Shown: in pieces, positions 10,297 through 20,688 of the stretch
Layout of the letters: every line of letters begins with the position of its first letter
How positions within the stretch are numbered: the first letter of the stretch is position 1
Assembly: GCA_905178155.1 (NCBI GenBank)
Contig: CAJINV010000017.1
Span: 1,534,269 to 1,598,268 of the forward strand
Direction of reading: 5' to 3'
Length of the DNA: 64,000 nt
Origin: Amoebophrya sp. A120
Taxonomy: Eukaryota > Sar > Dinophyceae > Syndiniales > Amoebophryaceae
Notes under the pieces: model-generated
Told to the model about the DNA's origin: nothing
Seen by the model: the letters and a program-made list of their open reading frames with translations, nothing else
The model's database searches: none
Program-made: the position numbers and the translations under genes

Positions 10297-12791
10297 ATGG
10301 CTCGCGCTCGCACTAATACCACGCAGCCAGCAGTTGCCCCCACGGCAATCAGCTCCACTTCCCCCGATGCGACGAATAAAACCAGCGCCGCAATTGGGAA
10401 CAATAAAGGTAAATCGCTTCTGCCGCAAGTCCTGATCCGGCCGCAGACGGATTTGCACCCCAAGTCCAGAACCTTCATCCGCGACGTGGTTGAGATTCTG
10501 TACGAAAAAGTTTTCCTGAACGGTGAGGACACGTTGAGGCTGGCGAAGGAAGTTGAGGCGGCGACAAAGAGGGCGGGCGACAGCACGACACCTGCAACGA
10601 GCATCGACGACGACGGAAAATGGCTGCAGGAGGCACTGATGCCCGAACAGGCGATCCAGCCTTCCTACGATTCCGACCAGGATGCGCGGCAGTACATGAA
10701 GCGGCTACAGTCGAAGCAGAAACACCAACTCTACGTTGATTGGGTGCGAAACGTGTTGGATTCTCGGTACGGAGGTGGCTGGCACGTGCTTTTCGGAAAG
10801 GATATGGGGTATTCTTTAAGTTTGTACTGCACAAGGATTCTGAACTAGGTGTCGAGGAATCTTCTTCAGCTTTTTTCCGTCGTCGTGAATTGGAATTGCT
10901 ATGTGGTGTTTCGAAGTTTTCTTTACTTCTAGACAACGGACAGGTGGAGGACACGACAATAAAGTGGAGGTAGCTTTGAAGATACCTCCGAGCCTCTTCC
11001 AGTACTACTCCTACATCAGTGAGTTGGCATCAAGTGTTTACCGTAGCTGCATTTCGATTTCTTTATCTTTTTATTCACTTGTTCGTCCTACACAGCTTTT
11101 CCAAAATAATAAAAACCCCTAGGTTCGCCATGCGGTACCGCAAAGGATCTCTTGGCATGTTCAGCATCGGCAATGCCGTCAGGGTGATCGTCTACAAATC
11201 TGGCCCGGAGGGCACCGCGCTGCACAACAATCGCCTCGTGTGCACCCGACCGCCCGAAGTGAAAGCCGCCGCGTACAGTCTGACGGACAAAGACTGTCCG
11301 AAGCTGCAAATCGTCGGCTGGTACGGGTACTGTGCGGAGGAGTGGGAGGACGAGGAAGTAGGAGGAGCAGGAATGTTGACACATGGGGAGAAAGAGCAGG
11401 AGGAGGCGAGAGAAGAGGAGGCGAGAGACGGCAAGGAAGCTCTACAACCGCACGAACCACGAGCCGCAGGCGGAGCAACAGAGGGCAACGACCCGACTAC
11501 TGCTATTCAAATAAAACGGAAGGAACAAATCCTCGAGTTCGCCCGGTCCCGGAAGCGGTTCGAACCGGTTATCGATGCGTTGACGAAGGCGGTTCCGTTT
11601 GAGGCGAGCGATTCCGCGGTGTTCGCCAGGTCTTTACGGTACCAACTGACCAAAAACGCAGTGTTTGAGGACTTGGAAAAGGAAAAGAAAAACGCGGGAG
11701 AAGGCGCATCAAGTGCTTCGTCGACCAACACTGCTACGTCCAACCTTACAGTTGAAAATATCCATTGCAAGGAGAGTTCGCAGCGGGATCTACTTCCTGA
11801 AGAAGGGGACATCAAGCAAGCGTCTAGGACAGCCTCCGGAGAAGCAGAGATCACATCAGCCTCCACGACCTCGCCGTCTTTGACAGTCTGTCAGCCGAAA
11901 GCGGACAGCAGTTGGCACTGCTACATCGGGTCGGACTACGCGGTGTCGACGGCGGTGACGGCGGAAAACCAGATCACCGCCATGTACAAAAAGAAGCGCG
12001 TCATCGTCTTCCAGCACTGCAGTCCGGACGACCCGCAGAGCTTTTCCCCGGTCGCGCTGGCCAAAACGGTCTTCTCGGATGGGCAGATGTTGATGAAAAT
12101 CCTGCCGTACTTGTGTCTGTTTCTCCTCGGCATCTGGTATTGCAGCCGCAAAATCCTCTGCGTCGACAGGGAAAGTCTCGCAGGAGGAGCCTTGGCGGCG
12201 GACGGGACGGGACACGCGGAAGCGGTGGACAGATCGGAGGCGTCAGCAGAAAACCTCACAGATACGGCTGTGGGTCCAAAACTCACTGTGCACCCCAACG
12301 TGGAAGCGTACACGGGTCAGGACTTCGGTTTTCTCGTCGACACCGCGCTTTGCCGACCGGATCTGGAGAAGAGTGGGATTATGACGTACGTCGCCGGGCT
12401 TTTTATAGCGATGATGGTCGCAAGGAGCGTGTCGGGGAAGATGGGCGGGGGTGGAGGCGGAAAGAGATAGCGGAAATAATGAACAACCCCCATCGGACAG
12501 ACAGTTTTAGCTCTCAAAGGTATGCTGTTGCATCAAATCAAAATGAGAAAAAGCGCATGAATTCCAGACAGCGATTTATACGACAGTTATGGCGAGGTCG
12601 AGGACACCGACTTATTGAAAGAACCTCCCATAAAGATAAACGCGAAGCTACAATACCCGCAGGAATTTATGACGAGCATCCTCGTGCAACTGAAACCGTA
12701 CGAACGTAATTGGACTTCCGCCACGGTACACGACGCGGGCGTTCAAATGAAGAATCAGATGAGTCTCTCTGTCTCTCTCTCTCTCTGGTGA
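10297..12791 (+). CDS. Tandem LC8-like (dynein light chain) protein with membrane segments
   Basis: Exons 10297-10808, 10965-11018, 11123-12450 and 12568-12791 are joined by GT-AG introns into about 705 residues. The first LC8-like unit has LYVDWVRNVLDSRYGGGWH, then LFGKDMG, completed over two introns by GGSFEDTSE and GMFSIGNAVRVIVYKSG. This parallels the LC8 pattern of helix, W-H-C-hydrophobic-G, F-G-S-x-x-T-H-E-T and a final A-x-L-L-F-K-S-G strand. A second unit follows an acidic linker: SSWHCYIGSDYAVST...KKKRVIVFQ. After it comes a hydrophobic stretch (ILPYLCLFLLGIWYCS), an acidic linker and another (MTYVAGLFIAMMVARS), probably membrane segments. Classical LC8 is a soluble protein of about 90 residues, so two units plus membrane anchors would be unusual. 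The last exon is less certain; without it the frame stops at 12470. The ATG at 10297 is the first in frame. The fold is inferred by eye. Confidence 0.6.
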
Positions 12792-13837
12792 GGGAGACGC
12801 ACGGACAACCTCGATCGGCGGGTTCTCTTGTTCGTATCTACTCGTCGCCGTGCTTCATCTCAGAAAGGCACGTCTAAATCATTTACCCCTCTGGTCATCC
12901 TGACTGCCCCAGGCCCCACGAGGCGGCGATCTGAAACAGGTCGGTCGTGTCTTTTATTCGTCATGTCGAAAATACAAATTTTTTTGCCTTCCTCGTCGTG
13001 AAGTAGCCAGACATTGAGGACCAGCACAAACCATGTCGGTACCTGATCTTGTTTGCTGATGGAAACTGAAGGTAGTCAAGTTTGAGAATCCAAAGGGCGT
13101 GCGTGTCCCGAAGGCGGGTTGGCCGCACGGCACTGGTGTTTGCGTTTGGTATGAAAGAATCATTGGAATGCGATTACTTCTACACAGTTGGGTAAATCAT
13201 TCACACATTCCGTGACAAGAAAAATGAGGAAAATCAGTGAGCTTCGTATTTTTTTTTAGGAGTATGTTTCTTGATGTTCCGGCTGCAAATGTTGGTGCTA
13301 CCATTGCTAAATTACATTAGCCCATGCCCAGTAAGATAATTGCAAAGGGGGTGGATCACGAAGACCGAGATCATTCAACAGTAAGGTTTGATAGTTCTTT
13401 TATTGCTACAGTACACGCTTCCTATGAAGAGCAAGAGCAGGATGAATTCAAATCATTCAATGATCATACAGATAGCTGGAAGAGAAAGAGAGCAGTGAGA
13501 GGAAGCCTAAGCAGCTCCGGTGGTACTGACACAAACTACATTCGACCGCACGGCGGAATGATTGCACTGTTTCAATCTGCTCTTCGCGAACTACCGCTAT
13601 TACCTTCCAGGTTTCATTCCCCGCCTTTTATTTCCCCATGAGATTTGGTCTGCAAAAAACACCTATACCCAACGCATTTTTCTTTTACGATTCTGCTTCA
13701 AGAACAAAACATCACCCAATAGTGTCATTGCCGCACCCACGACGATTGCTAGCCGACCTGCGCAATTAGTACCATTGTTCCTCCCACTCAAGAGTATTCA
13801 TTTCTTTTTCAGCAGATACCGATTTATATTTGGAATC
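12792..13837. other. Intergenic spacer
   Basis: A 105-codon + frame with an ATG at 13324 (to 13641) encodes a hydrophilic peptide of no known family; I would not call it a gene on this alone. A CT-microsatellite (12769-12786) lies in the last exon of the preceding gene. Otherwise nothing evident. Confidence 0.4.
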
Positions 13838-15216
13838 ATGCCCGGCGAGCACGGTCCGGGGATTTGCAGTTGCCAGGACGAGCACAACGCCCTGGGGTTG
13901 ACGGCCAAATGGCTGAACCCCCACATCGCGCTGGACCAGGCCACGGCACTGAACGTGGACTCGGGCGACATCAAGCGGGTTTTGAAAAAATCCTACGACA
14001 ACCGGCTCCGGGATGAGCTCGGCTGCGTCACGACCCCGGACGACGACAACGAAATGCTGGTGTTCATCCCGTTCTCCAGTCCCGTCATGCTGCAATCCGT
14101 CTACATCATCGGCGGCGAAGGGTCCCAACACCCGCGGAAGGCGCGGCTGTTCGCGAATCCGCCCAGCAGCTGCACCGGGTTTTCGGAGTTCGCGGACCGG
14201 CAGCCCGAGCAGGCGCTGGACCTCGCGGAAGACCTCTGTGGGGCGGTCGAGTACCCAGTAAGGGCGACCAAGTTCACAAACCTGCAGCAGCTAGTCATAC
14301 ACTTTGAAACGGTATATGAGCTTTCATTTTTATTTTCTACGTAAAGTGCTTGCATTTTGTAAAGTTGCAATTAGTGGCGCCATGGAGTCTGCTCATCATC
14401 ACTGACGCCGGATAGAACGAAGCATCGTCTCGATGAACATAGAAACTCAAATTTACAATTTTGCGGTCGCTGCAGCACCCGCCCAAATAGATTGCCACTT
14501 ACAGCAGGACGGTGCAGGATTTCCGCGCACGGAGAAAGTTGTATTACCAGTTTCTTTGATGAGGCCTTGCCGAAGAAACGCAAACGACTTTCCAGAAAAA
14601 TCAGCGCCGCGTTGCTTCCGAGTCCTGCGTCTCTGGGATGAATACCGAACGCATAAAACTATCTGCGCCGCCCAGAAGTTTCTCATTCTCTGCAAGCTTT
14701 TCTAACGCGCTCTGCCCACGCCCAAGGCCTTCCCGCGCGCGCCCCGTTTCCGCATGCATTCGTGCTACAGCTACTTCTGTGTAAGTATCTATAAAAATAA
14801 CAAATCATCTGTGTAGCAGTAGCTGACAGGGACGTCTTGTGAATATTTAGAGCGGCCTTCATCTACACATTGTTTGATTGAGGCCAGACTCTTAATGAAA
14901 AAGATGAAAAACTGCTCCCCTCCACAAATGATCTCATTTGAGGCTAGAAGATTTATTTACCCACGATTATAGTGCCACGACTTATACATAGATTTTCATC
15001 CTTTTTCCAAATCTCGTACACCACTTTTACTGTCGAAAAACATCATAACTACAGGACGAGACAGCTGAGGAGAAAGAGGTATTTTGGATCGGCCTCAAGG
15101 GCACCCCAACCGACTACAAACGGCAAGCGGTAATCACCGTGTACGAGAGCCAGGCCAACGTCGCGGATCACGAAGCACCCGAGGAAGCGTTCGCTGCCAA
15201 CATGATGCAGCACTGA
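13838..15216 (+). CDS. PITH-domain protein, copy 1 (PITHD1-like), no introner
   Basis: Exons 13838-14311 and 15055-15216, joined in phase 0 through a GT-AG intron of 743 bp, give 211 residues, the usual size of PITHD1. The N-terminus has a His/Cys pattern (GEHGPGICSCQDEH) as in the family. The PITH core follows: an N-terminal helix region (ALDQATALN), then DDDNEMLVFIPFSSPV, IIGGEGSQHPRKARLF, and in the last exon VFWIGLKG and VITVYESQANVADH. PITH domains occur in thioredoxin-like 1, which binds the 26S proteasome, and in the stand-alone PITHD1. The protein is probably cytosolic; its role is inferred only from the family. It pairs with the paralogue at 16296. Confidence 0.88.
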
Positions 15217-16295
15217 TCACGATAGTGCTTGCCGCTCCTCCTCCTGGAAGGCGTGCTTGGCGAGGACCACGTATTGAACGTGAAGACGGGCGGGCGGCAG
15301 GCGGCGATGCAGCGCGGCGGTATCATGTACTACCGGGTCGTGATGTTCATCCTCTGCTAGCGCTCATTGTGGGGGCCGAGTTGGTCGTGGGAAGAAGGAA
15401 ATGCAAGAAATGCTTGCTCGCCGGAGTTCAACAGTTAACGACAGCCACATCATGTACGGGCGTTGCACATCAACCGGTCGACGTCGCGAATCTCGACGAC
15501 CAGCGGTGGAGGCCGACGCGGTCGAACATGGCAGGATGCGGACGCGGAGTCGGAGTGTACTTGGGTAGCTCGACGGGGACGGAGGCGCCGGGGTTGTTAC
15601 AATGACGGAGCGTTCAACAACAGGGACAGGACGACGAGGAAAAAATCGCTCAGGCCAAGTTGTGCGAAGCTTGCTCAGAAGTAGAGCACACACGCCACCG
15701 TCAGCAGCTTTTGCCAGAAGAAAAAAAAGCGAATGAATGGCGTGGTCATGGTGCTGGTACACAAGCACCACGATAGAATGTCGTCTTTTGTCTTCAAACT
15801 CGCAAGTTTTACTGGCGACACAGAGAAATAACAGAAACAGCATCAAACTGAGTGACAAGTACTGTTGGGCCGCACAAGTAGGATGCGATGCGCCGACGCA
15901 GCACAATCGAAAGACTTTTCAACGCTAGACTCATCTTCGGAGTTTCCATGTTGAGGTACTCCTGATTGAGCTTGACGCAGGCACTCATTTCAATTTACGG
16001 AGGTAGCTTGCTCGTCGGCTGCAGCTCCTACAAAGTGTTCATAGACGTATTCAGAGCCAGAATTTCGTTTGCACCTGAAGAGTAGCGCCGACAATCCTGG
16101 CCTGTGTACGTGTGACTAGGCACGATATCATCTCCTTAGTAACATAAAGAAGATCCACTTGATGCGCACCCTCTTTGCTATTCCTGATTTGAGGTTTTAG
16201 TTCTATGGGCCTGGTGCAGCGGGAAAGCACTTCACAAGCAAAACCCTGTCGGTACTGTTTTGTTTTCCTACCACTACAACTGCAAGGACTACACC
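15217..16295. other. Spacer between the PITH paralogues
   Basis: About 1.1 kb. No gene or RNA recognised. It is not an obvious duplicate of the spacer before copy 1. Confidence 0.4.
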
Positions 16296-17317
16296 ATGCC
16301 CCCTCCACCTGCCGTGGAGCACAGCCACGCCGCTTGTAGTTCCTCCGATGAGGAAGGTGAAGCGCTCGGCCTGAATATCACAGGAAAAAGTGTTAACGGT
16401 AACGGAATTTGTGATGCAGTATCGCACCACAAAACGTGCCCAAAATTGTCATGCATAGCATGCATGCTAAGCAAAATTTGTCATGCATATTTGCAATCCA
16501 TGAAAATAACCGTTAACGTTAACACTTTTTTGTTTGATACTGAACACCAAATGGCTCAACCCGCACATTGTGCTGGACCAGGCCACCGCTTTAAACGTGG
16601 AGAGCGGAGACATCAAGCGGGTCTTGCAGAAGCTTTACGACGACCGGCTTTGTGAAGACGAGGGAAAAGCTGTAGTCGCCACACCGGATGATGATAATGA
16701 GATGTTGGTCTTCATCCCCTTCTCTTCCCCCGCGCAGCTGCAATCCATTTTCGTTATCGGTGGGGAGGGGTCCCAGCACCCGCGGAAGGCGCGGCTGTTC
16801 GCGAACCCGCCCAACAGCTGCACCGGGTTTGCCGATTTTGAGGACCGCCAGCCGGAGCAAGTGCTTGACTTGGCGGAAGACGTCCGGGGCGTCGTCGAGT
16901 ACCCGGTAAGGGCGAACAAGTTTGCAAATCTCCAGCAGCTCGTCATTCACTTTGAGACGGTATCTATAACGCTGCGAAGGGTCTTGTTGCGTGTTGTTTT
17001 TCTGTGTCGAAGTTATCGACGATATCATGCGAACACCCATGTGAAAAGATTACAGGTTGGTACGCAGCAGAGCAGGTTTCGTTTCCAATTTAGCGAGACT
17101 AGCTCAACAACTTAAAAAACTTGTGATACGTCGAAAATCACACCACTGAAATCAGGACGACTCCGCCGATGAGAAGAAAGTCCTTTGGATCGGCCCTAAG
17201 GGCACCCCCACCGACTACAAGCGCCAAGCAGTGATCACCGTGTACGAGAGCCAAGCCAACGTCGCAGACCACGAGGCACCCGACGACGCCTATGCGGCGA
17301 ATCTCTTGCAGCACTGA
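16296..17317 (+). CDS. PITH-domain protein, copy 2, with introner
   Basis: Exons 16296-16375, 16545-16959 and 17156-17317 give 218 residues closely similar to copy 1 (for example NPH.(A/V)LDQATALNV, SQHPRKARLFANPP and DYKRQAVITVYESQANVADH). The second interruption is a GT-AG intron at exactly the same position as the intron of copy 1. The first is a 164-bp introner absent from copy 1. Removing it restores ALGLNTKWLNPH, which aligns without a gap to ALGLTAKWLNPH in copy 1. The N-terminal His/Ser/Cys segment (VEHSHAACSSSDEEGE) differs from copy 1. The tandem arrangement and shared intron show local duplication. Function as for copy 1. Confidence 0.88.
16376..16539. mobile_element. Introner 4 (TIR type tatcacag..gtgttaac)
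   Basis: A 164-bp element in PITH copy 2. The ends include aaaaagtgttaacg and cgttaacacttttt in inverted orientation, within tatcacag.../...tttgata. The flanking 5-bp repeat is ctgaa (16371-16375 and 16540-16544). Internally it has tttgtgatgc, attgtcatgc and tttgtcatgc. An expanded member of the family is at 23907-25264. Confidence 0.88.
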
Positions 17318-18459
17318 TGCGGGGGACGGCCGCTCTGATCGACTGCAGCGGATAATTTCCTCCATTCAGCAAGTGCAAGCGTAAGAACGTCACTTGGAAA
17401 GATCCGGTCTGAGTCTGAAGGCAGCGTGGGCCAAAACTGCCCTCTTGCACCCTCAGCGAGGAGGAGTTTTCTTTTTCGAAGTCATTCGTTTTAAGTATGA
17501 ATTCGGTTTTGCATATGCATTTAGCCTACTACTTACAGAACTTTTGGAAGACAGAAGGTTTTTGTACGATGATCGGATTTTTCAAAAAAATAAGGACCCG
17601 CTTTCTAAAGCTATTCTGAATATTCTAAACCCAGCAACGACGCCAGATCGTGTTGCGGGCCGAGGTGTCACGACGTCCATGTGTAATTATCAGCAATTTC
17701 TAAAAATGTACAAATTAGTTCGTAGACACGAGTAGAATTGGCGACAGCTTACGAGTCAAATGTGTAAGTGTTGCAGTCCTTCAGGTAAGTTTCTCTATAT
17801 TCAGTTGGTGAAGTTGTATGCTGTTGTTGCGTTACTGTTTTACTAGTGGTTCCTTTGAGACTAAAACTAATCCTTGTGGGAGATGAACTGAAGTCCTTTA
17901 TTGGCCAGCAGAAAAAAATGAGAGCGTTCCTCTGCAAGACGCATTTGTGTCTATTTCAGGAGCCTTTTTCGCGAATGAAAATTTCGTATTTCATATTTGA
18001 TGAAAAATATCATTCTACGTACTTCTGGCATCGCAGAGTTTTAACACCAGTGGTTTCATCGTATTGAACGACGTTTGCACTTTATTGACGGCCGCTCTAA
18101 AAAGTGGAGAAAAGATTCCAAGAGGCGCGCAACTCTTGACGGATGTAGTTTCATCGAAGTTGTGCGCTTATTGGCTGCACAAGCAGGGCCACGGGCCGAA
18201 ACGGTGGTCGATGGTTTGGTGAGGAAGACGAGTTCCGAGGAGACGTCCTTCAGAGCCAGATTGTCTAGCTGTCCTTTTCACCAACTGGGCAGCCACCATG
18301 AGCCACAAGCGAACGGAGGCAGGTTTCTTCATCTTCTGCTTCTCGATTTCGATTTTTCGGATGTAAGGACCTAACACTTCGTGCGCATTGTTCGAATCAT
18401 GTTGTAATTGATCGTTCGAATCATGTTGTAAAAAACCCGTAGTCGTTGGCGCTGGTAAA
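17318..18459. other. Intergenic spacer
   Basis: Open frames at 17394 and 18075 start without an ATG and resemble nothing known. A 13-base repeat (atcatgttgtaa context, 18408 and 18420) sits about 50 bases before the next gene. Confidence 0.4.
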
Positions 18460-19440
18460 ATGCTTCGGCCCAGCTTGCTGTCTAACCTCTCGTCTCGTCG
18501 ATGCTTGTGCCGCGCACAAGCTCTCGCCGTCGCACTGCGTTTGCTTCTTGTGCTTGCGTTTTCATGGCCGAATCTGAGCAGCTTCGTGGCACTGGCAAGA
18601 ACCACTGCAACACCTAGCACACCGCCAGACAGGCCAGTCCAGGCCGAAGCAGGTGTGGAGAACGACGCAGCAGGTGATGGAGCGGGCCCGCACCCCGACG
18701 CCAAGCTTTCGAAGCCGAAGCAGGCGCCCGGCACGAGCAAGCACCGCCGGAAGAAAAAAGTCGTGAAGAGAAGCTATGTGACGCTGCCGGAGTTGCCGGA
18801 AGCCCTGCTCCCGCACAAAAAGGACCGGTATGGGCTAAGGGAAATGCTGAAAGTGGATCTTCGAGTAGCTGCACACGAAAGCAGCCGAGTAGCGTCAAAA
18901 CAAGTAGATGACGACGCCCCCGTCGCCTCCTGGATGGTCGAACCACGGTCACTTATCTCCTCATCGTCTACTCCGCCGAGCACGGACGGAGGTCTTGTCC
19001 CTCTCTCTACTTGGCAACAAATCATCGATTCCGAGGACGAGGGGCGGTTTCGCGACATTGTGGAGCAGTTCTACGAACGCACCTGCCGTGCTGACGTTTG
19101 GCACGCAATCGATGACAACGAGGACGGAATTTTGTCCCTGGACGAATTCAAACAAATGCTTTCGCAGGCTGAAGAACACTTTGCTGCTGCGATGAAATCT
19201 GAAGCAACAGCAGAACCTGCAATAAATGCGGGCACTACAACTGCCAAGAAAAGCGTCAAGAAATCGTCAAAACCACCTACCTCCGCAGTGTGGGCGTTTT
19301 GCTTTGAAGCGTTACACGCAGCTTTTTGGCGGTTGGAGTTACAGGAGCGGACGGTGTTGGAACCGGATGTGGTCATGAGGGAGCTGAAAACGTTTTTGAG
19401 TAAAAACACCGACTTCCTGGAAGCGAGAAGGCGGGTATGA
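18460..19440 (+). CDS. Signal-anchored EF-hand protein, single exon
   Basis: An intronless frame of 326 residues. Residues about 24-46 form a hydrophobic segment after a basic N-terminus (signal peptide or signal anchor), so the protein probably enters the secretory pathway. A Pro/Ala-rich linker and a basic patch (HRRKKKVVKR) follow. Near residue 217 there is a canonical EF-hand loop, DDNEDGILSLDE, with D, N, D, S and E at coordinating positions, preceded and followed by helical sequence (EQFYERTCRADVWHAI and FKQMLSQAEEHFAA). The C-terminal 90 residues are helical with no motif I recognise. A second hand is not evident. The ATG at 18460 fits the signal segment. Confidence 0.72.
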   Translation: MLRPSLLSNLSSRRCLCRAQALAVALRLLLVLAFSWPNLSSFVALARTTATPSTPPDRPVQAEAGVENDAAGDGAGPHPDAKLSKPKQAPGTSKHRRKKKVVKRSYVTLPELPEALLPHKKDRYGLREMLKVDLRVAAHESSRVASKQVDDDAPVASWMVEPRSLISSSSTPPSTDGGLVPLSTWQQIIDSEDEGRFRDIVEQFYERTCRADVWHAIDDNEDGILSLDEFKQMLSQAEEHFAAAMKSEATAEPAINAGTTTAKKSVKKSSKPPTSAVWAFCFEALHAAFWRLELQERTVLEPDVVMRELKTFLSKNTDFLEARRRV

Positions 19441-20688
19441 AAGGGAGCAGAAATAAAGTGATTCCAGTGCTAGTAGTGTTGAAGATGTGATGAAAAGCAT
19501 GACTTAATGAAGTAGAGTTTTGTGATGTGTGTATGCATTTCTGTTGATACAACATGACGAACATCAAGAGCTGCAGGCTCTTGTGGTAGTAAAGCGAGGC
19601 TGAACTTGATGTAGCTCCTGTTGACTTCTGCATCAGGGTAGTAAGTTGTGGTCTGGTGCAGCTGCGACCAAGATCAGCAACTGCATACCAACACAAGTCA
19701 CAAAACCAATATGTGACAAACACCACTGCAAGTCGCAACAAGAAACACTTTTTACCTGGATAGTGTGCATTCGATTCGTTGCCTGGCATCGTGGAAAAGA
19801 TGGAGGCAGCACAGCTGGAGGGAGCGGGCGGCTCCGAGAAAAGTAAGAACGATAAAGAGCAGGAACTGTAGAACCAAAGCACCGAAACATTTTGATGCAT
19901 ACTTTCCTGGAACTACACACTAGTACAGCTTCTATTGTCACAGTACCATTCACACATTGCGGAAGTCCTCGTGCAATTCCGAGCACGTCGCTGCTGAAAT
20001 GGCTGCGTCAAGCTGAAGTGGCTGCGTCCACCTGACAGTGGAGCAATGCTGTTTTTTCATAGCTGTGTCTGGTTTCCAAGACGATGAGAAATGAGATGTG
20101 AGATACACACACCAATCACAGACAAGACCAGCCGACGAGCGCAAAATTTATCCTATTGCTGTGGCTTGATATTGATCTAATCTGTCGTGTGTGTGGCCGT
20201 GTGGAGTTCTTTGTCTCTGAAGAGCGACGCTAGAATGAGCGATCCATGATGTGGCTTGCGCGGGAGGTGCGTTTGCGTAGGACCTCTTCATGCGGCCTAT
20301 AGTGCCAATATTGCGTACATCGCACCTAAAACTTCGGTGCAGTTTGATGATTCATTGTATTACGGCCATTTCCGTTTAAGCCACACCATGCAAAATGACA
20401 TGCAACTGTGGATGAAGAAGTAGGCCAGAGCTCCGAAGCCCTCAAAATCGACACCGCCGCAGCATCACTTGTGGTTGCGCCGGGTTCCACGCGGTTTGCT
20501 CGTTGCCGGCTTATTTCGAGGTCCAGCTAGTAGAACTCCGGTCGTCCAAGGGGGAAAACGAAAACCGCGGTGCTCTTGCGCAGCAGTAAGAATTGTGCGC
20601 CCGGTGCACACTTCTAAGCTTTAGTTATTTCTGGTGATCCACCTCCTCCTCCACGAGAAAGAAACCTTCGCGCGCGTCAACTTCCAAG
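19441..20688. other. Intergenic spacer
   Basis: About 1.25 kb with only short open frames on either strand. I see no RNA gene or repeat. Confidence 0.4.
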
